Origin: Hyposmocoma kahamanoa
Lineage: Eukaryota > Arthropoda > Insecta > Lepidoptera > Cosmopterigidae
Assembly: GCF_003589595.1 (NCBI RefSeq)
Contig: NW_020654748.1
Coordinates: forward strand, 3,974,439-4,038,438
Direction of reading: 5' to 3'
Length of the DNA stretch: 64,000 bases
Part shown: positions 11,838 to 24,400 of the stretch, one piece after another
Numbering within the stretch: position 1 is the first letter of the stretch
Layout: each line of letters opens with the position of its first letter
Translations under genes and position numbers: made by a program
The notes under the pieces: model-generated
What the model was told of the DNA's origin: nothing
Databases searched by the model: none
The model's input: only the letters and a program-made list of their open reading frames with translations

Positions 11838-12030
11838 TATCTCCATCTCTGAGGTCCCGGGTTCGATTCCCGGCCGGCTCAAAGTAGAACAACTGACTTT
11901 TCTATATTGTCTCGAGTCTGGGTGTTTGTGGCACCGTCATTGCTTCCGATTTTCATAACACAAGTGCTTTAGTTACTTACGTTGGGATCAGAGCTACATA
12001 GTGATGTTATAGAATATTAATGACGACTGC
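11838..12030 (+). mobile_element. SINE-like element (tRNA B-box, 5'-truncated)
   Basis: GAGGTCCCGGGTTCGATTCC contains a polymerase III B-box (GGTTCGATTCC). It is followed by a body with TGTCTCGAGTCTGGGTGTTTG, CATAACACAAGTGCTTTAG and TTGGGATCAGAG. The A-box half is absent or very diverged, so this is a truncated SINE of a family different from the copies at 39923 and 49290. Confidence 0.55.
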
Positions 12031-12329
12031 ACCATTATCAACTCTACCCATAAATAAGATTGTTGCATTTAATGTACTTGCAATTTGATTTAAAATGCTC
12101 ATGATGACCAAGCAAGCGACTACGTGATGACCTATTGTGGAACAACGCAAACCCTGCCTAGATTTGCAAGAATGTTGTGCAATAATATTATATTGCTAAG
12201 AAGGAAGATCAACATGTTGATCCGACGTTATGTCCATCAATACCTATTGCCGGCCCAATACGATGTCGGTGTATTATAATAAATACTTTTATAATATTTA
12301 CTTATTAGTGAAATTTTCAATACGTTTCC

Positions 12330-12725
12330 TAACTAGGGTTTGGGTCATGGAAAAATTTTTCCATTTTCAAAAAATCATATATTTCCATTTTGAAAAAATC
12401 ATATTTTTCAGAAAAAGAAATCTTTTTCCGGATATTCTTCCAATTTTTCCTTTAATTTTCCACATTTGATGTTGATACCTGTCAAAAGTTGAAGTTACTG
12501 CACGAAAACGATTGAGCCATTTTATTGCTCGACGAAAACGATATAAACCAAAGGTCTTTTCGCAGTTGTGATAATTTAGAATCTTGTTTTTCTTTAAGTG
12601 GCCTTTAGATATACAAGTTTATTTTATAATTCACTATAATACATAGTGTTCCAATTTTTCTGGAATTTTTCGGGAAAATTTTCCACTACTTCAAATTTTT
12701 CGGAAAATTACCCAACAGTACTCTT
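12330..12725. repeat. Interspersed element, copy 1 of an inverted pair
   Basis: The segment starts with GTTTGGGTCATGGAAAAAT and ends with TTTTCGGAAAATTACCCAAC. Much of it matches 48658-48990 in reverse orientation, including TTTTTCCGGATATT and CCACATTTGA. Its ends look weakly inverted (GGGT...ACCC), which suggests a non-autonomous DNA element. No ORF with recognisable content is present. Confidence 0.45.
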
Positions 12726-14735
12726 AACCCGTTCATGGGTAGAACTTAAATAGTACCGCACACAAAAATGTCGCTACTTCTCTTTGTAGCGCTTGTATTA
12801 ATACAATATAAAATGTTCAATGTAAATAATTGAGTTTTGTCAGTACGTTGTTGATATTTCTCTATGGAGATGTAGGCGGCAACTACACAGAAAGCATTTG
12901 GAAAAAGTGGAAGTTAAACTGTAAAATACGTAGTTGGTTTTTTGAGATCCATTTAGCGGAACGTGGTACCCCGTAGTATCATGTTCTGATATTTATTTTT
13001 ACTTTAAACGCTGTGACTATTAGTAAACGAGTTAAGCAAGAAAGAACCACGAGAAAGTGGTAATTCTGGCTTAGTACAAAGCCAAAAAACTGCTGAGATA
13101 GCTACGAAACCTGCACAGGTTGACGTAGAAAAAAATCCAAACTAACTTTTCGCTAAGTGGCGCTATTCATCATAATGTACCCTTAGTGAATAAGGTCACG
13201 TAAAAAGGTTTAAAGCTTCTACGAACAAAATTGGTCGATACACTTTTTTATGATCACATAGGAGAGTTATAAAATTCACATAGAAAAAGAATGTATATTA
13301 AATTGAGAAACGCTAATAGACTCGTCTGTGTAAAAGTAGCCAAATTTTTTAAAGTTTAATATATATCTTACAACCAATTTGACTACACTGGCCGTGAGAG
13401 GTCACTTTACATACAAATTTGTTCCTGTTGTAATGCCTCGAATTGGCGGCCCAAACGGAATCATAGTTCGTCGGTTATAGGTTGTCTCCCATGGTCTCAG
13501 TGGAAAAAATTATAAATTTTCTTGGCGTTTAACATGTTAATATTAAAAGTAAAATACATCTGCTATTCAAGAATAGTAGCCTAAACCAAAATAGTTCATT
13601 ATTTACTTTACTACACAGGTGATATTTGTACTAAATTTTATTGGGTAGGTACCGGAAGTAATAACGTATAGCTTTACATTGGTTAAACATTAGATATATG
13701 GTATATAATTTGTCGCCTTTGTGCTTCAGATATGTTGATAGATAGTTGTTTTAACCATCTTTCTGATGAATTATGAATTTCTGAGATAAGCCGCTACGTC
13801 ATCGAAATATCTAATTTATTGAGCAATTTTATTTAATTAAACTTTAAACTTTAAAAATGAAAGAATTTTGCTTTGTCATTGAAGTTATTAATAACGCGGG
13901 TCGGCCACTGTGCTCTATGAGGTAATTTTTTATTACTCATTATCTATGATAATTGTGTTAATTTTCGCAGAGATAGGTCACCAATCACAATTATAGACAA
14001 TCTAGGTACTTAAATTAAAAATTGACGGTCATTACGTGAAGAAATAGAATTACGATGTTGATGTACATTCTTCACGGTAGGTCAATGACATTCTTACACA
14101 TTTTTCCTACGTGAATATCCCTTAGACTTCCATCCTCTAAGGAATATCCCTTAGACTATGGAATATTTTTTTCCATCCCCTAAGGAATATCCCATTGCAA
14201 TGAGTGACAGGATTTCGAAATAAATGATGCGCTCCTTGTCATACCTCATTTGCATTTCGGTAATTTTCGAGATATTGGCACCTAAAGTTTTTTTGCTATT
14301 AAAAAATGTCAGTGACGATAATTTTGCTTAACAATAAAAGTGAAACTAAATAAGGTATAAATAAATCGATTAGAGGGGGTTGTAGAACTCGCTGATCACA
14401 GAAATGGTAATTTTTTAAATTTCGCTATCTAAAATATCGTTAACGTTAGTTATGATAAAGATGGAAGTATGGCTCTCGGCAATCTTCAGATCTCCAAATG
14501 TAACCGAATACGTGTTTCCTTATCTAGTAAATTATTAGATTTATCATCCCAAACTCGAGTCATTGAAGCTAGTATGCTCACGTTAGTAATTTATTATTTA
14601 CCGCCTTTAATATACAGTGTACTATTGTAGTCCAACCACGTAATTCATTTCTGTTTTGATTTTCATTTCAGCTAAAAACTATTTCCCTATCTCTATAATC
14701 ACATTTACTTCCGACATACATATTATGGGAGCAAA
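12726..14735. other. Non-coding, with one copy of repeat family DR2
   Basis: The only shared sequence I can pair is family DR2 at about 13180-13290 (CATAGGAGAGTTATAAAATT), also at 3590-3800, 49030-49250 and, reversed, 58890-59010. Near 14110-14190 the string GAATATCCCTTAGAC and its near-complement CTAAGGAATATCCC alternate, giving a small hairpin cluster. Nothing coding was recognised. Confidence 0.4.
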
Positions 14736-14739
14736 AATA

Positions 14740-15195
14740 TAAACTAAATAAACATCATCCGCCGGGCCTTAGCCATTGTTAACGTGCCCGTTATACTCGA
14801 GCCAAGCGACATGTCGCGAATAGATAGCAAACGCCCGGACGGAATGACTATCATCCGTTGAAGTTTGGGCCGGGCACTGGTGTCGGACGCCACATTTGCC
14901 CCACCCCATCTCCAGCACACCAGCAAGAGGGTTGGCTCCACAGCTGAGCTGGCGGAAAGAATAAAAAGTAATAAGTACCAGGATAAACCGACTACCTATT
15001 TACAGCCTTTGGAGTCGAAACCCTTGGCCCGTGGGGTTCCAGTATCATTCATCTGTACAAAATTTCATCGAAAAAATTAATAGACTGTCAAGGAAACCCA
15101 TGCTACCTAGCCCAACGCATTAGCATAGTAATACAAAGGGGGAACGCTGCCAGCATCTTGTGCACCTTGCCGCGGGGACCCAATTTTATTCATAT
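14740..15195 (+). mobile_element. LINE ORF C-terminal remnant
   Basis: The plus strand shows RPDGMTI, then LGRALVSDATFAPPHL, VGSTAELAERIKSNKY and, after stops, YLAQRISIVIQRGNAASIL. This pattern (a tail with DATF/C, a charged K-Y stretch, and QR-SIxxQRGNAASIL) is the conserved C-terminal tail of a common invertebrate non-LTR retrotransposon group. Two stops and a frame shift mark it as dead. Confidence 0.65.
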
Positions 15196-15407
15196 AATTT
15201 AAAAATCCTACTTTTATGTTTACTAAATAAAAAATAGTAAGTAGCATGGGATATAACTTTTCTCGATGATTTTGGTACATATTTAATACTGTAGTGTAGA
15301 TACTTGGATAAAAAAAAATAAATAAATATAGAATCTCGAAAATTTGTGATATGTCATACTAAATAAGAAACACAAAATATACAAAAGAAATGTAGGGTAG
15401 GGTATGT

Positions 15408-15545
15408 AGGTACCTCAGTAGTGGTCCCATTTAAATTTGAAGAAAATATTCCCCTCTGAGGGTGGTAAACTGGGTGGGTGGTAAGAGGGGATGAAACCGT
15501 TTTCGCGCACTTGCCGGTAAACGATTTCAATAAAACTTTGCAAAT
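15408..15545 (+). repeat. Dispersed repeat DR3
   Basis: TACCTCAGTAGTGGTCCCATTTAAATTTGAAGAAAAT, then GGGTGGTAAACT and GATTTCAATAAAACTTT, recur at 38103-38225 and, in reverse, at 59400-59535. No coding content is visible, and it may be a LINE or transposon 3' end. Confidence 0.55.
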
Positions 15546-15549
15546 AGAT

Positions 15550-16830
15550 GTAATTCCACGAAGTTTAGAGGTCGCTTTTTTCAGTACTCTCTACTGAGAT
15601 TACTCAAAAGTTACTATTATTAATTTAATTACTATTTAATTTAGTTTACGTAGAGCTTTTCTTATTTTAAATAAAATAAGCTGAGTGAATCTCTGGACCA
15701 TTCTGGATCTGTACGTCCACCATTGTATTAGTAGAAAACGGATAAATCTTTACTTTGGAATTTTTCCACGCGTTAGACAAACTTGGTGATACATAGTAAT
15801 GTAAAATGTAATCGATGTGTTGTAAACTCTTGAGAAACGCAAGGAAGTGCCGTGTGCTAATTACCATCTAATTACGTCGTGAGCTGTTAATTTTAGTACT
15901 TCCTACAGTGATGTCACCCTGTTAGAAATCTCTTATTAACGAAAGAATCTATGGAAATGTCCTTCGTGTTGTGTTGAGGGGATAATATACACCTCACAAT
16001 ATGCCACGTGTGTGTAAACACCACTAAATTATCTCTTCCTCAACCAAGACTTCATGGTGCTGGTAGTCGCTAACGGCAGCGTAAATGATTAATTGATAAT
16101 TAAGTAGGTATTGCAAGTTATGTAGTGCCCCTGGCGGCCGAAAGCAGAACTAACACTTTATATACAAAATAATATATTATGATATTACGCGATGGTTTGC
16201 GTCTATGGGTCACTGTAATTACTGGTCTCAATCTAGATAATTCCTAATACTACCTAAGTGTAACGATTTGGACTACCTATTAATAGGGGCACTATTCTGA
16301 CCACTTCCATCAAAATAAATCAAATTGATTTCTTAAATTAGTTGCACTATGAAAGAAGTTGTGTTGCATATTCCAAGGATTCGCACGAAGCACTTCCACA
16401 TTTATATGGCGAACGGCTAAGGAGTAGAATTTCCTGACTGCAGACTTATTCCTTGAACGTTGACGTGGGCTTTTTCAAGACGTGATTAGGCATTATTTAG
16501 GTGTGCATGTTCCACGCATTTATATGTTATAAAAGTCTTTGATGATTTCTCAATGGTGCTCAGAATAGTGGCCGCTGGACCGAGGTTGTTAAGTTAGACA
16601 AAGGATATATATGTGTCATAGGGTGCGCTGGAATTAGAAAAGGCATAAGCGAACAATGCAGGTGATAGGTAGCAGTCTATTTATTGATAGAAATTTTCTG
16701 ATGTAGATTGTAGCTTTAAAACACTTCCAAACGTGGCGATTCTTATAATCCCCCTTTCTTGTTGCAAGGGCCTTGGATCAATTGGTAAACATCTAAAAAC
16801 TGACCGCGTGCGGTTGAGAGAAGTAGCAGA
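15550..16830. other. Non-coding, nothing recognised
   Basis: No recognisable coding exon, RNA gene or paired repeat. The 66-codon open stretch on the minus strand at 15667-15867 has no matching splice context and no familiar motif. Confidence 0.35.
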
Positions 16831-16834
16831 TTTA

Positions 16835-17009
16835 GGGTCGTATTCTAGAACTCTACTCAATGCTCAAGTCAGGATTTGAGCACACTTGAGTATGATTTCA
16901 AGCACTGGAAATACGACCCTAATGGCAAGGACTTGAGTATGATTTTCAGTGCTCACTGCAACACTCAAGTCCTGACTTGAGTATTGAGTAGAGTTCTGGA
17001 ACACGATCC
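16835..17009. mobile_element. Palindromic MITE flanked by TTA (PIF/Harbinger-like)
   Basis: A 175-bp element with long inverted arms. GGGTCGTATTCTAGAACTCTA on the left pairs with TAGAGTTCTGGAACACGATCC on the right, and the arms contain repeated ACTCAAGTC. TTA occurs on both sides (16832-16834 and 17010-17012), matching the usual three-base target duplication of PIF/Harbinger elements. A second copy is at 27572-27733. Confidence 0.7.
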
Positions 17010-17012
17010 TTA

Positions 17013-17418
17013 GAGTGCCTTTAAATTAGACGCCTGTAGAAGCTACAGTCGCGTCACTACTAATTTCCATAAAATAACGCGCAAAAGTAACGTACGTAAG
17101 ACGCGACAGCGGCGCTCCTGCCGCGCTTCTGTACTCGTCTAATTCATAGGTTCCCAAAGTTTTTGGTTCACTAAAAGTGTACAAGTGTGTAGTAAAAGGT
17201 TAAGGAACATAAAAAAATTCAACGCTCACCATAAAAAATCACAAGGAAAAAAAACATAATGTAGTGGAATTTATATAGATAATTCAGGATTTTTTTTTCA
17301 AATGCGGTACCTACTGTAAACCTACTAAGCGCTTACCGCCTCCTAGGACTCTTCAGAGCCTACTAGGGGGCGGTAGGCACCAGTTAGGTAAACTATGTTC
17401 TAATTTGAAGGCGCCTTT
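17013..17418. mobile_element. Short TIR element adjacent to the MITE
   Basis: The left end is GAGTGCCTTTAAATTAGACG. The right end is TCTAATTTGAAGGCGCCTTTA, its near inverse. The interior is unusually G+C-rich around 17095-17135. The same end sequence reappears as a small palindrome near 55937-55978. I read this as a non-autonomous DNA element inserted right next to the TTA-flanked MITE. Confidence 0.45.
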
Positions 17419-17419
17419 A

Positions 17420-18218
17420 TACTATGGATACCACTATTAGTGAGTGGAGCAGAACACTTCTCTAGAAATCATTCATCCTTGTATTGTACTTTGGTTCCAT
17501 GGGACAGCGTACTTGTAGAACTTTGTTCAAAAAGCAAAATTTTCATAAAAACGTCCATATATTTAATCAAATATTAACAACAATGTAAATAAATTATCCC
17601 AAAGTTATCATATTATCAGTGGTTTCGGCATGCAACTGGTGGTTGCTAGAAGTGGTAGGTGGTACAACGTGGTGTGGTCCCACCAGGCAGTATTGCAGAT
17701 TGCATCCAGTGTCGACCGTTGCACCGGTGTAGACTATGCAGTCTTGGAGTACACAACTGGGCACGAAATTGTTATAATTAGAAATAATTGAAAGTATGTA
17801 GAAAGGAAACTATTTTTTTAATTATCTTTTGTCTTAGGGAGTTTTCTTAGCTAATTAGTAATTTATTTTATTAATTTAACCCTGTCGATATTCGTTGGGA
17901 CCAGACTTAATATTGAGTTTAAAAAAACATAGTTTCCGCGACACCTCAGTGCTGTTTAGGTCTTTTAAATTGCATCTTTAAAATGATTTATTTCAGTTTG
18001 GGGAGATTGCAGCTATTATATATAAAATGTAATTCCATGTAAACAATGCCAAATAAAAGCTTCGGCATTATTTTATTATAATTATTTCTCATAAAAGTTC
18101 ACTTGTCACACACATACAAGGACACTCTAGTGGGTGACGAATTCGATGGTTCAATAAGTACAAATAAAAACCCTATTCGGTTCAGACGAAAAATGGTATC
18201 TATTTTTTTAACACTTAC
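17420..18218. other. EIF2B3 intron or 3' region
   Basis: Directly follows the donor of the third visible EIF2B3 exon. No terminal exon with the conserved eIF2B-gamma ending was recognised here, and no repeat could be paired. Confidence 0.35.
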
Positions 18219-18448
18219 CCTTCTTTAACTGTAACATTGTTCATCAATATACAATTTGAAAGCCGTACTTTATTCTCAATGGTACAATTAGCACCAATAA
18301 AACTGTTCTTTATTGAAGTCTTTTCGCTGACCAAGCTCTTCGCTCCTACAGTACTGCTTTCATCAATTTGCTTTGTCTTAACATCACTGTCTGGATGTAA
18401 CCTTTCTGATAACGCTGACCCCGTTAGTTCTTCCCATTGTGATAATAT
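18219..18448 (-). CDS. EIF2B3: EIF2B3 third visible exon (beta-helix start)
   Basis: Acceptor TTTTCAG precedes ILSQWEELTG. The residues GAKSLVSEKTSIKNS, IGANCTIENKV and NCILMNNVTV show the hexapeptide-type periodicity of the C-terminal beta-helix. The exon ends in phase 2 at GG/GTAAGTG, so a further exon is required. Confidence 0.9.
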
Positions 18449-21400
18449 CTGAAAACATAAAATTAACATTTTAATAAACAATATTAATTTTACAACGTTG
18501 GTTTGTTTTTAAAAAAAATATATATACAGTGCTTCTATTTTCTCAATGTCCCCGGCAAACCTCGTTTTTCGGTTGTCGTCGGGTTTTATTCACTTGCCCT
18601 TTGCCTTCGGCATAGACCATACGTTTTCAATCGATTTGTTTTCGTTTTCATTAAATAAATTTAAAACTTTATTATATATTTATAACTGCTCAGACTAACA
18701 ATTCTATAATTTTACAAGTTAATTTGACCACATTTACATTATTTCCTTTGAATAATCATATCCATTTGTTTGTATGTAACATAACACACAGTAAACGCTT
18801 CTGACACTATGTTATATCTGCACACTGTATTTGCCTATTATTGGGTTTACACTAGAGTAATTTCTGCAGTGTTATTTTATGTCCATGTTTAATAGTGTAT
18901 TTCTGGTGGCGAATCTAATAAATAAATAAAATAAAAAATAAATAAATATTCGACTTGGAAGCATATAGAGTTGCTATTACATTTTTCTTATCAATGGGAG
19001 AAAAGCCGCTAAAGTCACAGGCATAATAGATAACAGTGTGTACTTGTATTTTTTACCATAAGTCGATACATTAAAGAAAAACAACAATGGTTATTTTCAA
19101 ATCGTCCAAAAACGTGTTTCTGTGGCTTGTCAATCAAGAAATCAATGCAGATGAAGAAATGCATTCACATAATGACTGAATTGAAATAATTAACCGGAAA
19201 ATTTTTAATTTTTTGTTATATAAAAGAAGCACACTTTGTTTACTTTATATTTTTGTTAACTTGCTTATTGACATGGAGTAAATGTTATTAAAAAAAGGGA
19301 AACAGTTTTACAGCTCTATATAGTTCACTTGGAAATCAAAACAAAACAACAAGAAAGTCTATTGTTCAAAATTCAAATGATTATACATAGGAAATGAAAC
19401 TATTTTTCCGGATTTAAATCGCGTATATTTGTTTTTTCAAACAAACCGACGTTTCGGGGCCTTTACAGGTCCCATGGTTACGGTTGACAAATGATTATAG
19501 ATTTTAAATGTAATAATTAATGGTATGGAAATTAATATTCGAGTGAATTCGGAAATCCGATGATTGCCGAGGGACATTGAGAAAATAGAAGCACTGTACG
19601 CTATTTAACGCGATAAAATTAATCTTTGCTGAGTTCAGAACTCTTAATGCCATGCATTCCCATGATTTAGGTTTCCTTAGATTAATGGATCTTTACACAC
19701 GTGCGACTACATCCGGGGGTCTACTCTCGATATCCGTCCGAAACAATTAATGTCAAATAAGTAACATTCGCCAAAATTAAAAGACGAGTATCCAGTATGA
19801 AGCTTCATTCGCATCACGCGTCTTTTCATTTGGTCAAGTATTGCTTATTTGGCAGTAATTGTTTCGGACGGAGATCGAGAGTAGACCCCCTGATACAATC
19901 GCGACACATGTTTTTAATGATTCAACATAAGCGACTGCATCAACGCAGTCGCCCGTTGGCATTGATGCAACCGCCTATAAATAGTTGTGATGCAATCACG
20001 CGTTTATATCGACGCTGAAAATATTCTAGGAAGCTTTTTACAAGCCATATGTGTCCAACTTCTTCCAAAAGGTTATTTCTTTTGCAGTTCTGAGTTCAGT
20101 AACTCCAATTTTGTTAGTTTGCAAATATTATAAAGTATTGCTTCAAGGCGTATGTCAGTTTTTTATTGTAAATGAAGTATAACTCACCTTACTGTTAGCT
20201 AAATAGAATGAAGAAAGTGTATTAATCCTCATACCAAAAGTATTTTTATTTGGTATGTACGCATAGCACCTTAAAATATCATTACAATATACTCCTTTGC
20301 TGCCTAACTTATGGTCATTGAACGATGACATCTCTCGTATTTTATGTTCATACCCATGCTCTACAGCGAAATCGAAAATATCCTTCGTAGTGTCAATGTT
20401 CTTTTCTGAGGCACCTTTTTTATCCACTTGACTTTTAGGTTTCGATAACTGCTTTTTAACAATATATGGTACAAGTTCTCCTTTTACTGATATAAATTTA
20501 TCTGAATCCACGAGGTAGTCTATGACCCATTTCTTCATAACATAGACATGTGCATCTAATAGTCTGCTATACATGCTTATAGAGTTGAATTTCTTAATCA
20601 AAATTCTAGGAATTGTTACATTCTCTTCAAAGTCACTGGCACTAGCTAAGAATACTAATCTATGAGTTTCCCTATCTATGCAGACCAAGTCTCTGTCCGG
20701 CTTCACTTTTGATTTTAGACCGGGAAGTTCTATCCATTCTTCTGGACCATTGTTGAAGAAAAGTGTAGTAAGAGAAGCATCATGTTTACGGTACAAATTC
20801 AGTACATCATTCAGGTCCACATTTGTAATCAGGTCCCCCGAAACAACCACTAAGTCTGTAGTAACTCTGTTACTAATGTTTTTCAATGAGTTTGCTGTTC
20901 CCCAGTCTTCATCGGATGGTATTACTATTAATTCGTATTTTATTTTCAAAGGGCATTTTTCTAAGGCATTAAGGATGTGTGATTTGTCTTCATCTAAGAC
21001 CACAACCATTGTTTCTGCAAAAAAACACATGCACTTAAACATCAATATTAAATAGCTGATCAAATTAGAAGTTGTTTTGCAACTTGAAAAATAACTATCT
21101 GTAGGTGAGAGGTAAACAAACGACTTTAAGTATTTAGGTGTTTTTACAAACATAGATTTAGAATGCTAAAAATCACACAATGGTAAGAGATGTTGAGTCC
21201 TACTGTCTTGTTTGTTATTTATCATATTTTATCTGAAGATTGATTTTAAATGTCTAATTTTAAATGCAAAAAATAAGTCTAATTAAGTGCCCCATTCTCT
21301 TTTTATTTCTCCCCATTGTAAAAACATACTATTTGGCATTCACAGTTCTTTACCTACTAACCAATATAATAATTTGCACCCCTCACGGAGGAATGGCATA

Positions 21401-24400
21401 AGTGGAGTATGTCAAAAATGTTTATTGCTCCATTGGATACAGAAAAATATAACCCACATCCTCTCCAATTCTTGTACAGAGGATGTGAGTTTTATTTTGT
21501 ATATCTTAGAGCATATAGGACTGGAGGCGTCATTGATAGGCAGTCCCCTCTGTCAAGGTACAAGCACAAAACAACCATCGCACAATAAACACTACTCTCG
21601 AATAGATGTTTTTTCATTTGCATTATCGAATTCACCGCGACAAGTGCTCCATGAAAAATGTCGTCTTGCGACATACAAACTTGCAAAAAAATCTCTGCTA
21701 CATCCAGTCTAGCCAAGGATGGAATTACATTCCGTTTATTCTATTTTTAAACATTAATTACTAGTTTTCTATTTTAACACGTTTTTTAAAATGATCACAT
21801 TGACTGAATTTATCGATTACATAGAAAATATTTGATTCGCTCTGGGCCTTTTGGAGGGAAAAGTGTCGTTTTTATTTTGACTTTCTATTATTTTGTGAAA
21901 TCTAGTTTAAAGTGGAATAGGATAGTGCTATTGTGCCTTAATCGAAGATTAAAACGCGAAATTATACGAATCTCGAACTAAAATACCCGTATCGGCCCGT
22001 TCTAATCCAAGTACGCCGCCTCAAATTGCCTATCCCCTTTGTGGCGGCCATATTTACAGAAACATAATTAAACGAAGACATGGCTCAAAGGACTTGTATC
22101 CAAGCCAAAATTATTACTAAAAAAAAAATAGAAAATAATATACTATACATTTGACATAAGCATGCCTATGAAGTTCCTTAATTAACGACAGGCAACCACA
22201 GACAAAAAATGCAACACTTCATGAACGCTGTTTTTCCATTATTTATAGAGAAGCGACCGTGCTTTTTAGCCCCGATTTTTTCGATAGATTCGAAATTGAT
22301 TTCTCCTTCGTATTGTATATTAAATAATACGTATTGTATATTAAATAATAATGTAATAAATTACAAATAATGAAAATAAATTGTAACTAATTGTTTTAAT
22401 ATAAATCATCATAAATCATACCGTCCTTTAAGAAAAAAATAAAAAGTACTTATACGAATTATACATACAATACACCTAAATTACAAAAGCTAACTGTGCT
22501 TACCCTACACGTAAGATATGCGCAAAAGACAGAAAGAGACCCCTTACGTCAATTTCAATTTTCGAACCACAAGCGATTGAAATATTTAGATTTAGAACAA
22601 AGAAACTATAGAGTTGATTTAATGTTAATCTTATTTTTAAAATGACTTTTTATTAAATGTTAGTAATAAATAACTAACAAAATATTGTTGTATTAATTTT
22701 ATTGTTTGGAATTATCAATCAGAAGTCCGAAAATACATTTGCCCGAAATAATGTTTGCTCGAATTTTTGTAATCCCAAATGTATTTTTTAAGTTTATTTT
22801 AGGAATATTACAAAACAAACTAACTTATTATTTTCTTTGTAATAAGCAACCAAAATCCCCTGAAAGCAAAACGGTTTTGTTGTAAATCGGTTTTCGAGAT
22901 TTTGAAACTTTGAGTTTATGTTTAGTTGGAATCTAGAACTTCGAAACATCGATACATTTCTTACAGCACGCCATAACTACCAACAGAGAGACACAACCAT
23001 TTTCACATTTATAATACTTGTATGTACCTATGTATCTGCACAACTCTTATTACTTGAAATGAATTTGTGTAAAATTCAACATAATACTATAAAATTAATT
23101 AATATTGACATTAAGACTACTCCATCACAAGTACTTTTCATGAGAAGCAAATATGGTGCATTTTGTTATTTCCAGTAGAAGCTGAATATGGATAATTTTT
23201 GGGCCTTTGAATTGTGGCAAACAAAATTAAACAATACTGCAATGACTTTACAATTTAAGTAAAACAATACCACTGTTACACTATATAAAAAATTGCAAAT
23301 ACAAATCCTCTACATCCAGTCTAGACAAGAGTGGAATTACATTTTTCATATGTAAGTGATTAACCAGTATGTATTACATATCGACACTATCACATCGATA
23401 ACTTTCCATATATATTATATTCGTGAGAATTGATTTATTTTTATAGGCCTATTCTGTGTATCGACATGACATGAATGTGTGTTTTATCTGTGTATTTGTA
23501 AAAATAAGCTAGTGTTGTTGATTTTAATATGTGTGAGACTATAGTGACATAACTCAATATTGCATTTGAGTGCACCTGTTTGTTTGTCTTACAACCCCCC
23601 CGCCCCAATAAGTGGCAGAAAGTTTTGTTCGAGAAATAACATTAATAAAGTGCCTCCCGTCCTATATGCTCTAAGTTGTATCTAATGAAGCAATAAACAT
23701 TTTTGATGTAATTTCACTTATACCATTCTTATATGAGGAGTGCGAATATTAAGTCTGTGAAATTGTTGTGCAATAAAAGCAATATTTATGTTTGCTTTTT
23801 ATATTGTACTTAGGACTTAACAGTGACCTCTCTAGGCTTTTACAACAGTGCTTGTGTTCAACCTTTGCCAGTCAACCAAGTGGCAATTTTGTGTATGATA
23901 CCCAGTGACGGGAGAAGCAAGCCATGCCACCAGGTAGTAAGCAGCATGGTCATCCATAACAGTTGCAGTGTCACTCATAGCTACAAATCACAAAGATCTG
24001 AGGGGAATTGCCACTGCGCATGTCACTTAGTGACATAAGTTGGTAAGTCCTGTGTGCCTGTAATTTCACCACTACCCTTACCCTTCGAAATAAACTACAG
24101 TAATGCTGACATTACTGCTTGGTGGCAGAAATAGGTAAGGTACTTGCCTGGACAAACTCTTTCACAAGGAACTGTACTGCTACTAAAGAGCAAGTGATTT
24201 ACTGGCAATGTCTGTAAAATTACACTCTCTTACTTTTTATCCTTCAATAGGTTGTTGTTATCAACTACAACATGCTCTCTATTTAACACGATACTGATAG
24301 CTCTATTTGCGGCTAATTTACCTTGGAAACCAATTTTTTCCAGCATGTTCAATGAGTACCATAGTATTGGGTATGGTCCAACAGGTAGCAGGCATTTTGA

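Noticed and set aside
12230..12469. 79-codon frame rich in Phe and Ile
   Set aside because: Low-complexity A+T-rich sequence in an interspersed element that recurs inverted at 48658-48990.
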